From: Arthrobacter_B sp038069765
Lineage (GTDB): Bacteria > Actinomycetota > Actinomycetes > Actinomycetales > Micrococcaceae
Assembly: GCF_038069765.1 (NCBI RefSeq)
Contig: NZ_JBBPFS010000001.1
Coordinates: forward strand, 434,001-498,000
DNA length: 64,000 nucleotides
Reading direction: 5' to 3'
Shown here piece by piece: positions 8,548-16,560 of this stretch; position 1 is the stretch's first letter; each line of letters starts with the position of its first letter. The position numbers and the translations under genes are program-made. The notes beneath the pieces were generated by a model. That model did no database searches, had not been told where the DNA came from, and saw nothing but the letters and a program-made list of their open reading frames with translations.

Positions 8548-10047
8548 TTATTCCTTTCGGCTGACTGCCGGGAGTGACGCAAGGAGTTCCTCCACGAAGG
8601 TCTTTCGAACTTGTTCGTCCAACATATCCTCGATCCAAACGTCACAAGCGGATTCCCAGATGCGCGATTTACGGATGTGGGCAGGCAGTTTTTCCGCTAT
8701 CCGTTCCGTCCAAACATGATGTTTTTCTGGAATCCGCTGGGCGTGCTCCCAGCCGTCCAGTAGGTCACCTTGTCTTACCCCTAGTCGCTCAGCTACGATT
8801 CGCCAGCCGTCTGTGGTCAGTCCTCTGTATACGGCCTTCTCCGGGGGATTCCCGCCAGGGAGCAGGACGCAGCCCGGGCTGGCAGCCTGATCCCCGTCGA
8901 GGACGCCGACGACCAGACCTGGAAGACGTCCCTGCTCTGCCATCAAGCCGAGTGTCTTCACCGAGCTGGCGGGGCCCGCGGTTATAACCATGAGTCGATT
9001 GAGAGAATCCACGTCAGTGAAAGCAAGGAAGCGGTGGATCAGGTACGCCGCCTCATCGTCTTCGCAGTAGACGATCAGTTCAGGGTGTGCTTCGTCATCC
9101 ATAAGGGCCAGCGCCAGTTCCGTGGTAGCGCCGTAGATGACCTCTTTGACGCCCTGCTCATCAGTCGTTAGAACCAGCCTTGCTTCAGGGGGCAACTGTT
9201 CGAGGACATACTGGGAATGAGTGGAGACAATGATCTGGAGACGGTTCTTTCGTGCCAGATCGATCAACTCGGTCATCAGTCGGCGCTGTGCGCGGGGATG
9301 GAGCGAGGCCTCGACTTCGTCGATGATGACCAGTGAGTGGCGGGGAGCGTTCTGAAGCAATGCGACGAGATCGGCAGTAGCGTCTTCGCCTGCGCCTTGG
9401 TGGAAGTTGGAGTACTGACGTCCGTCCCTGCTGAGCACTCCCACCTGTTTGTTGCTGTTCTGAACGATCTCGCCGCTGTCGTATGTCCGGTCCAGTACCC
9501 TCGAAAGTACGCCGAGGTATTCTTCGTCAATTGAGGCCGAGGAGTTTTGATTGGCCATTTTTGCCATCGCAAGTCGGCCGTACCCGATCAGTGTGTCGAT
9601 TGGCTGGGTTCGGGAGATGTCCAAGAAAAAGACCGGACGTTTAGGACGCTTCGGCATGCCGCGCCACCTGCTCGTGACCTTGCCGACAGAATAGATTTCA
9701 GTGTTCGAACCTTGCCTCACCTGGTATGTGAGCTTGGCGTCGCTAACGACCTCCCAAGGGGTAGTCGGGAAGAAATCGTCGGGAGAGAAGGTTTGCGCCA
9801 GCGTCGCGGCCGCAGATGGGTCTGCAGAATAAGAAGCCGCTGCCCCCTTCAGGATAGTGCTCTTACCTGCACCGTTCTCGCCTGCGATGGCCACAACTGG
9901 GAACCGAAATTCGATCGTTTGTCCTGACCAGCCCCTAATGCCGCTCACGCTGACGGATTCAAGAAACTTCGGCCAGCCCTTGTTGCTGTTCCGTTCAGTA
10001 GCCCAATCGGATGTGAGTTTTGGAAGCGTTTTCGCCAAGCGGGCCAT
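8548..10047 (-). CDS. OLD-like AAA ATPase with TOPRIM domain, putative defence nuclease
   Basis: The 499-residue protein begins with an ABC/SMC-type ATPase. It shows Walker A GENGAGKS at residues 56-63, Walker B VIIDEVEA at about 241-248, and a switch STHSQ at about 276-280. A C-terminal TOPRIM-like domain follows, with a conserved Glu in LIVYCEDDEAA (about 330) and a DxD in VGVLDGDQAA (about 385-387). This fusion is the architecture of OLD-family overcoming-lysogenization nucleases and relatives used in PARIS, Gabija and some retrons. An AGGAAC Shine-Dalgarno precedes the ATG. No reverse transcriptase, UvrD helicase or separate AriB gene is next to it, so it appears to be a stand-alone unit. 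GC is lower than in the core genes. Confidence 0.75.
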   Translation of the reverse strand: MARLAKTLPKLTSDWATERNSNKGWPKFLESVSVSGIRGWSGQTIEFRFPVVAIAGENGAGKSTILKGAAASYSADPSAAATLAQTFSPDDFFPTTPWEVVSDAKLTYQVRQGSNTEIYSVGKVTSRWRGMPKRPKRPVFFLDISRTQPIDTLIGYGRLAMAKMANQNSSASIDEEYLGVLSRVLDRTYDSGEIVQNSNKQVGVLSRDGRQYSNFHQGAGEDATADLVALLQNAPRHSLVIIDEVEASLHPRAQRRLMTELIDLARKNRLQIIVSTHSQYVLEQLPPEARLVLTTDEQGVKEVIYGATTELALALMDDEAHPELIVYCEDDEAAYLIHRFLAFTDVDSLNRLMVITAGPASSVKTLGLMAEQGRLPGLVVGVLDGDQAASPGCVLLPGGNPPEKAVYRGLTTDGWRIVAERLGVRQGDLLDGWEHAQRIPEKHHVWTERIAEKLPAHIRKSRIWESACDVWIEDMLDEQVRKTFVEELLASLPAVSRKE

Positions 10048-10371
10048 GAAGTTCCTAAGGTCGTATCTGATGAGTTCATTAGATTATGTCGTCATCAGGG
10101 TCGCCATGTGGCAGGGACACGCTCGAGCTTTAGCGAATGCAGAATCTCGATCCTCGTTTTGCGGTCAATTGCCGGCAGGCTCCGCAGAGGTCCCAAGCCG
10201 GCCGCCCGCGATAACCTTAACTAGTGTGGGGTCAGCGTGCTCAACTACGCTTTTGGGAGATCGGGAAAAGCATGTTCCAACATCACTGAGTACCCAAGAT
10301 AGAAGTGTGAGAGTCCGATCATCACCATGTGGAACTGAAACTCCGTAATGCATGGCCTATTGGGTCACTGA
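10048..10371. other. Spacer upstream of the ATPase gene
   Basis: This 324-base spacer is the promoter side of the minus-strand ATPase gene. It also contains a 62-codon minus-strand open frame (10165-10353), which I cannot assign and which has no clear ribosome binding site. Nothing else stands out: no inverted repeats of note, no tRNA-like sequence. Confidence 0.35.
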
Positions 10372-11155
10372 TTATGGAAGCGTGGCTTGGCGCTTATCGC
10401 CCCAATGGATGTATTCGCCATAGTTGAAGAGAGACAGCAACTCCAATGGGGTATGTTGTCTGCCAAAATCGAGCGTCTCGCCAGAAGCTCCCAAAGCCTG
10501 CTGTATCTTTTTGCTCGCTATGTCATTTCAGAGTTTCCTGCATGAGCGCACGACGGACTGCTCGCCACTGCCGAATGTAATCCTGACGAAGTGCTTTGGA
10601 TGAATCGCTGGCTTGTGCAGCGGCCTTCCCGATCATGCTGACGACTCTAAAGCTGGCATTCTTGTCATCGTGTATCTGGCGGAAGAGGACTGAGAACCCG
10701 CGTAGCGCCTCCATCGGTGTATTGTCGATCTCTACGCGTTCGCCCTCGTCCTGGCTCCAAGAGAAGCTAATGCCGCCGCTGTGATTCTAGAGACTGTATG
10801 AACTGATTTCCCTGCAAGTCCGGATGTACCGCTCCACCGCAGCAGAGTCGTCCTCACTAAGCGACGCAGTTAGGGGTGGGAAGGCACTGGGGTCAGGGAG
10901 GTTGAACGCATACTGCATCTGGTGCCAGTGGAACTCAAAGCCCTCCGGATTTGAGGACATTCCCGCGTAAGGCGGCGGAAATTGAAGACGCGCCTGTTCC
11001 GCTAACTGCCGCTCAACTTCGTCAATGTCTGGGCTAGGTCCGCTTTGCATTCGGGCAATAGTAAGGGAGCCATCTCTCTGCAATGCGCGTATCACGTGTT
11101 CAACGCCGTCGTCGCCACCGCACTCACTACCTGGCGCGGCGCAACCCGCACCCAA
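10372..11155 (-). pseudogene. Unknown gene broken by a TAG stop and a frameshift
   Basis: Three consecutive minus-strand pieces read as one protein. The first (11155 to 10787) ends at an in-frame TAG. The same frame continues straight on with GGISFSWSQDEGERVEIDNT and MEALRGFSVLFRQIHDDKNA, to a TGA at about 10523. Shifting one frame at that point continues with NDIASKKIQQALG and LELLSLFNYGEYIHWGDK, to a TAA at 10372-10374. All three pieces have coding-like composition and good local continuity. The reconstructed product would be about 255 residues. I do not recognise the family. With two independent lesions the gene is most likely dead. Confidence 0.55.
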
Positions 11156-11202
11156 GCGTCATCGACGGCCCGCTAAACCGCGTCAGTGCGACCGCCGTGT
11201 GA

Positions 11203-11669
11203 ATGATGAGCCGTCGCACTGCCGCCACCCTGATGCATCGCCGGACCGATCCCGCCCGTCACAGCTACGACGACCGGTGGCCGGACGTTTATCAGACGCA
11301 CCGCCGCCGGATCGAGGCCGCTCTCGCGCCACTACGCGTCGAGATCGAGCACATCGGTTCGACGTCGGTACCTGGCCTGGCGGCTAAGCCGATCATCGAC
11401 ATTGTGGTTGTCGTAGAGGACATCACTGCCGAAGAGGACTACCTCGATCCGCTCGTCACCGCCCGGATACGAGCTGCGGGTACGCGAACCGGGACACCGG
11501 CTCGTGCGCACACCGCACGTGAGGTGCACGTGCACCTGTACCAGTGTGGCGCACCAAGAGAGCCTTGCTCGGCCGGCAGTGGGACGACATGAATGACTAT
11601 GCCGACGCGAAAACCGACGTCATCCTGGCGATCAAGACTCGGGCACGTGCCGCTCGCGCAATTTCCTAG
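11203..11669 (+). pseudogene. GrpB/UPF0157 family gene with frameshifts
   Basis: The N-terminal part is a clear GrpB family match: YDDRWPDVYQTHRRRIEAAL, VEIEHIGSTSVPG and LAAKPIIDIVVVVED. Near 11461 the frame slips: the next family segment (GYELRVREPGHRLVRTP) lies in another frame, while EVHVHLYQ is back in the first. The usual C-terminus (MNDYADAKTDVILAIK) ends at the TAG at 11667-11669 in the shifted frame. At least two indels have therefore broken the gene. GrpB proteins are nucleotidyltransferase-fold proteins of unclear function. Its end touches the stop of the convergent SCO1664 family gene. Confidence 0.75.
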
Positions 11670-12433
11670 AACAGCGGCCAGGGCGCCGCCGGCATCTGAC
11701 CGCTGGGAGCCGGAAACCGCCCCGCCGAACGCAGCCGGACGCAGCGCGCGGCAAGGGACGCAATCTCTTCGGCAGTGAGTAGCTTCGCGAGCTGCGAGCC
11801 CAGCTCGCCCTCCAGTCCCGTGAGAATCCGGTCGATGCCCTCGAGCTCCTCGGCGCTCAGCTCCTCGCCGATCCAGCCCCACAGCACGGTCCGCAGCTTG
11901 TGCTCACTGTGGAAGGTCAACCCGTGGTCCACGCCGTACCGGTGCCCGTCAGCCATCGCGAGGATGTGGTCGCCCTTGCGGTCGGCATTGTTGACGACGA
12001 CGTCGAACACCGCCATCCGCCGCAGTGCCGGGGTGTCCTCGTGAATGAGAGCGACGATCCGTCCGTCGTCGTCCCGGCCCTGCAGGACCTCTTTCCAGCC
12101 GGCGTCCGGCACATCGTCCGCGGCCACCAGGTCCACCGCGTCCTGCTCAGGGTCCGTCTCCTGCCAGAGCTGGACCATTCCTTCGCCGAACGGGCCGTCC
12201 CGCAGCCAGGTGCGCGGCACAATGTTCCAGCCCAGAGCCTGCGACACCCGGTAGGCGGCCACCTCGCGGTGCGCCAGGCAGCCGTCGGGAAAGTCCCACA
12301 GCGGCTGCTCGCCGGCTATCGGTTTGTAGACGACGGCGGCGTCGCCAATGCTGCCTAGGAAGGTGGCGTTGGACGCCGTCGTGATGCGGCCGGTGAGCGT
12401 GAGCTCGGCGGTCACCAGGTCGGGCGCCGGCAT
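11666..12433 (-). CDS. SCO1664 family protein (kinase-like)
   Basis: The 255-residue protein matches the actinobacterial SCO1664 family, which is distantly related to phosphatidylinositol 3/4-kinase-like folds. Characteristic segments are AAVVYKPIAGEQPLWDFP, LAHREVAAYRVSQALGW, FDVVVNNADRKGDHIL and YGVDHGLTFH. The HREVA, NNADRK and DHG pieces occupy the places of kinase catalytic and metal-binding motifs. It is the last gene of a three-gene minus-strand operon. Its ATG overlaps the DUF3090 stop (ATGA). The trio is conserved in actinobacteria, often near the mycothiol ligase gene mshC, which is not visible here. Confidence 0.9.
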   Translation of the reverse strand: MPAPDLVTAELTLTGRITTASNATFLGSIGDAAVVYKPIAGEQPLWDFPDGCLAHREVAAYRVSQALGWNIVPRTWLRDGPFGEGMVQLWQETDPEQDAVDLVAADDVPDAGWKEVLQGRDDDGRIVALIHEDTPALRRMAVFDVVVNNADRKGDHILAMADGHRYGVDHGLTFHSEHKLRTVLWGWIGEELSAEELEGIDRILTGLEGELGSQLAKLLTAEEIASLAARCVRLRSAGRFPAPSGQMPAAPWPLF

Positions 12434-12987
12434 CAGGCCTCGGGGAAGGTGCAGGTGTGTCCGTCGGCGTCGATCGGCTGGCCGCAGATCACGCAGATCG
12501 GACGCCCGGCGCCCACGATCTCCCGCGTGCGCTTCGCGAAGGCCCGGGCGGTGCCCACCGGCATCCGTACCCGCAGCACCTCGGACGCGTCGGCATCGTC
12601 GTCGTCCTCGAGGAATCCATCGTCGTCCGGATCCACTTCCTCCAGGGGGTAGGCCTCGATGACGATCTGCGCCGTGGCGGGGTCCCAGCCCAGGCTCATC
12701 ACACCGGCGCGGAACTGCTCCTCAACCGGGTCGAGGTCGTTGTTGTCGACGAGTTCAAGGGGTGTGCTTGTGGGAACGCTGAACGGATTTCCATCAATGG
12801 TGCTGAGCTGGTCTAGGATCTCGTCGATCTTCTCGGCGAGCTGGGCCGACTGCTGCTTCTCCAGCGCAATGCTGACGATCTGCTTCCCGGTGCGCACCTG
12901 CAGATAGAACGTACGCTGGCCGGGGACGCCGACAGTTCCGACGATAACGCGGTCAGGCCAGTCGAACTCGTGAACGGTAGTAGGCAT
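12433..12987 (-). CDS. DUF3090 family protein
   Basis: The 184-residue protein matches DUF3090 (TIGR03847). It opens with VHEFDWPDRVIVGTVG and FYLQVRTGKQIVSIALEK, then has an acidic middle (DDDGFLEDDDDAD). It ends with ICVICGQPIDADGHTCTFPE, where the two Cys and a His could bind zinc (C-x2-C ... H-x-C). The biochemical role is unknown. Translation is coupled to the SCO1664 gene by the ATGA overlap, and the histidine phosphatase-like gene lies 15 bases upstream. The constant trio suggests a shared pathway. Confidence 0.9.
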   Translation of the reverse strand: MPTTVHEFDWPDRVIVGTVGVPGQRTFYLQVRTGKQIVSIALEKQQSAQLAEKIDEILDQLSTIDGNPFSVPTSTPLELVDNNDLDPVEEQFRAGVMSLGWDPATAQIVIEAYPLEEVDPDDDGFLEDDDDADASEVLRVRMPVGTARAFAKRTREIVGAGRPICVICGQPIDADGHTCTFPEA

Positions 12988-13002
12988 AGGTCTACTTTAG
13001 AC

Positions 13003-13704
13003 TCATTGCGCCGGTGGCGCCGTGTGCCCTGCGCCACCGCCGACCGGTGCGTCGTCCGGCGTCGGGGCGGCCGCCAGCCAGGACAGATCCCCGGCCTCGG
13101 TGTTGGTGGACAGGACGGTGGGCCGGCCCGTGCCGTAGTGCACGATCGACACGGAGGCCGGGCCGACGTTGAGGCGCTGGAACATATCGAGGTGCATGCC
13201 GAGCGCGTCGGCGAGGACTGACTTGATGATGTCGCCGTGGCTCACCGCCACCCACACGGCACCCGGCCCGTGCTCGGCTTCGAAGGCTGCGTCGTGGCGC
13301 CGGATGGCCGCCACCGACCGGGCCTGCATTGCGGCCATGGATTCGCCGCCGGGAAAGGTGACGGCGGAGGGCTGCGACTGAACCGTCGCCCACAGCTTCT
13401 CCTTCGCGAGTTCCCCGAGCGTGCGGCCCTGCCAGGAGCCGTAATCGCACTCGGTCAGATCGTCGTCGACCGGCGCATGCGGGGCGCCGGCCTGGCGGTC
13501 CAGGATGAACTGCGCGGTCTGCCGGCAGCGCTCGAGGGGACTGGACACCACTCCGACCACGGGCACGACGGCGAGCCGGTCACCGGTCGCGGCCGCCTGG
13601 TCCCGGCCCACCTGGTCGAGTTCGACGCCGGGGGTCCGGCCTGCCAGCAGTCCGGAGGCGTTCGCTGTGGTGCGGCCGTGCCGCACGAGGATTACTGTTG
13701 CCAT
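13003..13704 (-). CDS. MSMEG_4193 family histidine phosphatase/phosphomutase-like protein
   Basis: The 233-residue protein starts with the histidine phosphatase signature LVRHGRTTAN (catalytic His about residue 8). It also has SPLERCRQTA, LTECDYGSWQGRTLGEL and the second catalytic His in WVAVSHGDIIKSVLAD. This pattern and the gene neighbours identify the TIGR03848 (MSMEG_4193) family of putative phosphomutases or phosphatases, acting in the cytosol on an unknown phosphorylated metabolite. It is the first gene of the operon with DUF3090 and SCO1664. A G-rich run directly precedes the ATG. Confidence 0.9.
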   Translation of the reverse strand: MATVILVRHGRTTANASGLLAGRTPGVELDQVGRDQAAATGDRLAVVPVVGVVSSPLERCRQTAQFILDRQAGAPHAPVDDDLTECDYGSWQGRTLGELAKEKLWATVQSQPSAVTFPGGESMAAMQARSVAAIRRHDAAFEAEHGPGAVWVAVSHGDIIKSVLADALGMHLDMFQRLNVGPASVSIVHYGTGRPTVLSTNTEAGDLSWLAAAPTPDDAPVGGGAGHTAPPAQ

Positions 13705-13931
13705 CCCCCCAGCCTAACCATCCCCTCCGGCCCGCCCCGCCACGTTGGACGTGACTGCTGCGGGGCTGTGCTCGAGAATTCCGACTCATCTGTGGGCTGC
13801 CAGTTCACAAAAACCCTTACCCGCTATCTGTATGCGGGAAAAGAGCTCTTGACATAAATGGGCAGTGAATTCCGGAGTCCATATCAGTATTCGCATTTCG
13901 GGGGCACACCGTGTAGGCAGTAACCGTACCG

Positions 13932-14969
13932 ATGTCAAGACAATTATTTTTTGGGGACGAAAAGAGTCGCGTAATGCAATCCAACACTGTTCATCGAGGA
14001 GCAGCTACCCGTCCTGTGCAGCAGCACCCCGGCACATCCCTGTGGTCCGTCCTGACCGTAGAGCCGGAGCGTAAGGATGTGGGTGACGAGATAGTCCGGC
14101 TTGTTGTAGCCCCGCTGTCGTCTCAAATGCGGGTCGGGGAAGGGGGACGATTTCGTTTTTCCCGCAGCCTGGAATCTGATCATCCGGCCGTGCTCCTGCA
14201 TCTGCGTGCGACCGAGGATGTTGTGAAGCGCCAGTGGCAGTTTGCGCATGCTCTGGCCGACGAAAGTGCAGCCGCGCTGGGCACCGTGAAGATCTCCCAG
14301 TCGCCGGACATCCTTTATCCGCCGCCGCCGGGCGAACCGGTACCTGAGATGGTGGAAGCGACGCTTGCACGGTTCGGTGGGCCAAAGGGCTTGGAACTGG
14401 TGGCTGACAATTGCGAGGTGTCCTCGGACCTCGCCTTGTGGGCAGTCAACCGCTTTCCCAGCCTCAACACGCGCTCGATGCTGGCCGCCCTGCTTCTCTC
14501 CGACACCGGCCACGCCATGATGCGGGGGCCCCGGTCCGCGGTTTGGCCCGACCGCAGAACCACCAGCTGGGACTACTTCTGGAACGCGCACCTGCACGCC
14601 TGCACAGTTTCTTTTGGCCCGCACGCGGCGCAGGCGCGCAGGGCAATGAGGGCCCGGATTGCACCCCGGATTGTGCCCGCACACAGGGTGATGGCCGCCC
14701 TGGCCTCAGAGCCGGCAGTGGACATCTGGCGCAAGCGCTGGGCGCGGGCCATCGATGAGTATTTGTACCGGGCAGACAAGCAACGCATCAGCCGCAGTGC
14801 GCAGCAGCTGGCTATGGGGGCTAGCCAGCTAGCGCTCAACCGGCTGGGATTTTCGTTCCGGGAACAGGGGGCCCTCGGCCTTTACGCGAGTGCTTGGAAT
14901 AAGGATATTGAAGCGCAGTACTGCGGTGAGGGACGCTGGTCACAGCCGTCAAAGCGGGGTAGGAAATGA
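13932..14969 (+). CDS. Stand-alone lanthipeptide dehydratase C-terminal (SpaB_C/thiopeptide-type) protein
   Basis: The protein has up to 345 residues; the ATG at 13974 is an alternative start with an AAAAGAG upstream. The layout matches PF14028/TIGR03891: an opening LWSVLTVEPERKDVGDEIV, the RFRFSRSLESDHPAVLLHLR segment in place of the usual wFFiRY..HLRLR, and then PEMVEATLARFGGPKGLELV. A helical remainder follows. In class I lanthipeptide and thiopeptide pathways this domain removes glutamate from glutamylated Ser/Thr. No N-terminal LanB-type glutamylation protein, cyclase, precursor peptide or exporter gene lies nearby, so it is an orphan or an adapted relative. A strong terminator follows. 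Confidence 0.6.
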   Translation: MSRQLFFGDEKSRVMQSNTVHRGAATRPVQQHPGTSLWSVLTVEPERKDVGDEIVRLVVAPLSSQMRVGEGGRFRFSRSLESDHPAVLLHLRATEDVVKRQWQFAHALADESAAALGTVKISQSPDILYPPPPGEPVPEMVEATLARFGGPKGLELVADNCEVSSDLALWAVNRFPSLNTRSMLAALLLSDTGHAMMRGPRSAVWPDRRTTSWDYFWNAHLHACTVSFGPHAAQARRAMRARIAPRIVPAHRVMAALASEPAVDIWRKRWARAIDEYLYRADKQRISRSAQQLAMGASQLALNRLGFSFREQGALGLYASAWNKDIEAQYCGEGRWSQPSKRGRK

Positions 14970-15017
14970 CGGGGGAGAAGCTAAAGTAGTCATATCCGGC
15001 GAATCTCCGTCGCCTTC

Positions 15018-15060
15018 AAGAAATAGCCAGAAGCCGTTGGATTGTTTCTGGCTATTTCTT
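15018..15060. terminator. Strong hairpin terminator after the SpaB_C-like gene
   Basis: AAGAAATAGCCAGAA at 15018-15032 and TTCTGGCTATTTCTT at 15046-15060 form a perfect 15-bp stem with a 13-base loop. The T-rich 3' arm, and the A-rich arm read on the other strand, let it work in both directions. It separates the plus-strand SpaB_C-like gene from the minus-strand DUF2975-like fragment. Confidence 0.85.
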
Positions 15061-15122
15061 TGACCGAACGACACGCTTCGCTGCACAGAAATCACGACGC
15101 AGTTTCGTGAATAGGACGCGCG

Positions 15123-15407
15123 TTAAGGTTGGATGCTCCGCTGCTGCTTTGCGGTCTCGCGGACGACCTGCAGTACCCGGTGTCGCCACGCCGTCACCCC
15201 AAGTACCAGTGCTACTCCCAGGGACATGCCCGCCATCAGGCCGAGGCCGACTGCCGGGCCGCCGCCGCCCGTCTGCGGGCCGCTGCTCAGAACGGCGGAG
15301 ATGGCGGCGAGCATCCCCGTGCCGCCAGCCAGCGAGAGGATCAGGGCATTCACCCAGCGCACCGTCAGGGTCGTCAGGAAGGTGCCGCGCCGGGCAATCG
15401 AAAACAA
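15123..15407 (-). CDS. DUF2975-like membrane protein, probably N-terminally truncated
   Basis: The frame encodes 94 residues from a TTG at 15405-15407, with two hydrophobic segments (VNALILSLAGGTGMLAAISA and LGLMAGMSLGVALVLGVTA). ARRGTFLTTLTVRW precedes the first; it fits the linker before the last two membrane helices of DUF2975 proteins. The frame stays open upstream to about 15490 with another hydrophobic stretch (ILSIAFVEAALLCIW) but no start codon. Full family members are about 160 residues with four helices. The gene therefore looks cut at its 5' end, or it starts at an unusual codon. Confidence 0.45.
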   Translation of the reverse strand: MFSIARRGTFLTTLTVRWVNALILSLAGGTGMLAAISAVLSSGPQTGGGGPAVGLGLMAGMSLGVALVLGVTAWRHRVLQVVRETAKQQRSIQP

Positions 15408-15536
15408 CCGCCAGATGCAGAGCAGTGCCGCTTCGACAAAGGCGATGGAAAGAATCGTTGGCCGACGGTCGCACAGCCAACCCCGAGGCGCAAGAGGTTG
15501 TATCGCACGGAGCAGTGCACATGGCAGTGTGTGGGC

Positions 15537-16118
15537 ATGGCCCTGATCAGTCCGTTCTTACCACCCGGAACAATCAACAACGTCCCGCAGCCGGTTCTCA
15601 CGGCGAAGACCCTAAGCCTGCGGCCGTGGACCGCGGGCGATACCCCTGTTGTCTTCGCAGCCCACAAGGATCCGGCAATTGCCCTGTGGCACCGGCGCCG
15701 GATCGAGGGCCTCGAGGAGTCCCAAGCCGTGATTGCACAGTGGGCCGGGCAGTGGGAGAAGGAGTCCGGAGCGTCCTGGGCCGTCTGTGATGGAAAGGGC
15801 TTGGTGGTCGGACGGGCCGCACTCAGCAGGATCAATCTCTTCGAAGGGGACGGCGAAGTCGGATACTGGACGCTCCCGACGGCGCGAGGCCGGGGAATTG
15901 CTTCGCAGGCTGTGACTGCGCTGCGGGAGTGGGCATTCGATGCGGTCGGGCTTAAGCGGCTGCAGCTGACCCATTCCACACGCAACAAGGCCTCGTGCCG
16001 CATCGCGGCAAAGACGGGTTTTGCCTTCGAGGGCATCAAGCGCAGCGCACTCCGGCATGAGGACGGGTGGCACGACATGCACCTTCACGCGGCCGTGAGC
16101 GCCACGCCGTCGGGCTGA
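15537..16118 (+). CDS. GNAT family N-acetyltransferase (RimJ/RimL type)
   Basis: The 193-residue protein has the RimJ/RimL layout. It opens with LTAKTLSLRPWTAGDTPVVF. The acetyl-CoA binding motif A is GEVGYWTLPTARGRGIASQA, and NKASCRIAAKTGFAFEGIKR near the C-terminus is the usual last helix and strand. It transfers an acetyl group from acetyl-CoA to an amine, perhaps a ribosomal protein N-terminus or a small molecule. The ATG at 15537 is chosen because the open frame further upstream lacks family similarity. A GTG at 15531 is also possible. Confidence 0.88.
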   Translation: MALISPFLPPGTINNVPQPVLTAKTLSLRPWTAGDTPVVFAAHKDPAIALWHRRRIEGLEESQAVIAQWAGQWEKESGASWAVCDGKGLVVGRAALSRINLFEGDGEVGYWTLPTARGRGIASQAVTALREWAFDAVGLKRLQLTHSTRNKASCRIAAKTGFAFEGIKRSALRHEDGWHDMHLHAAVSATPSG

Positions 16119-16139
16119 TAAACAGGAACCGCAGGTTAC

Positions 16140-16373
16140 CTATCCGCGGGATTCCGGTGACGGATCGGGAGCCGTCCATCCTCCGCGGTGCGTCATCGAC
16201 GGGGCAACAGGTTCCGGCGCCCGCCAGATGACAATCAGGAGGGTGGCGATGGGTCCCAGGAACAGCGAAACGAGGAACCATATCCAGCGGGAGCGGTTCT
16301 TCTGCTCCGCGAGCCCGGCATTGACTACGGCGACGGTGAACCAGAACATGCCTGAATCTACGTAGTTATCCAT
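16140..16373 (-). CDS. Small two-helix membrane protein
   Basis: The product is about 77 residues with two hydrophobic stretches (GMFWFTVAVVNAGLA and WIWFLVSLFLGPIATLLIVI). A short basic loop separates them, and a Pro-rich tail follows. The WFLVSLFLGPIATLLIV segment is common in small actinobacterial membrane proteins of unknown role. I use the ATG at 16371-16373, preceded by GGGTGGGC; an upstream start at 16391 adds six residues. It converges on the GNAT gene, 21 bases away. Confidence 0.6.
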   Translation of the reverse strand: MDNYVDSGMFWFTVAVVNAGLAEQKNRSRWIWFLVSLFLGPIATLLIVIWRAPEPVAPSMTHRGGWTAPDPSPESRG

Positions 16374-16560
16374 CAGCCCACCCAACCACACCCGGAGGAG
16401 AACGCTCGTCAGGTTGTTCTTCCCCCGGCCCGGTTACATGGGTAACCTATGCAGAATCGGCAGCAAGAAGCGCCGCCGAATCGTTCACAAACGCAGCCCT
16501 GCCTTCGGATCCGTTGATCCGGGCAGTATGGCGCGTGAGGCCTTCCCCGGAGGAACTGCC

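Noticed and set aside
10787..10789. TAG recoding (pyrrolysine or readthrough)
   Set aside because: The same gene also carries a frameshift, and no recoding element is seen, so decay is the simpler explanation.
8548..11155. Retron or PARIS system around the OLD-like gene
   Set aside because: No reverse transcriptase, no structured ncRNA and no separate TOPRIM AriB gene are next to it. The TOPRIM part is fused and the neighbour gene is broken.
13705..13931. Lanthipeptide precursor upstream of the SpaB_C-like gene
   Set aside because: A TTGACA at 13849-13854 is present, but I found no short frame with a Ser/Thr/Cys-rich core and a convincing ribosome binding site.
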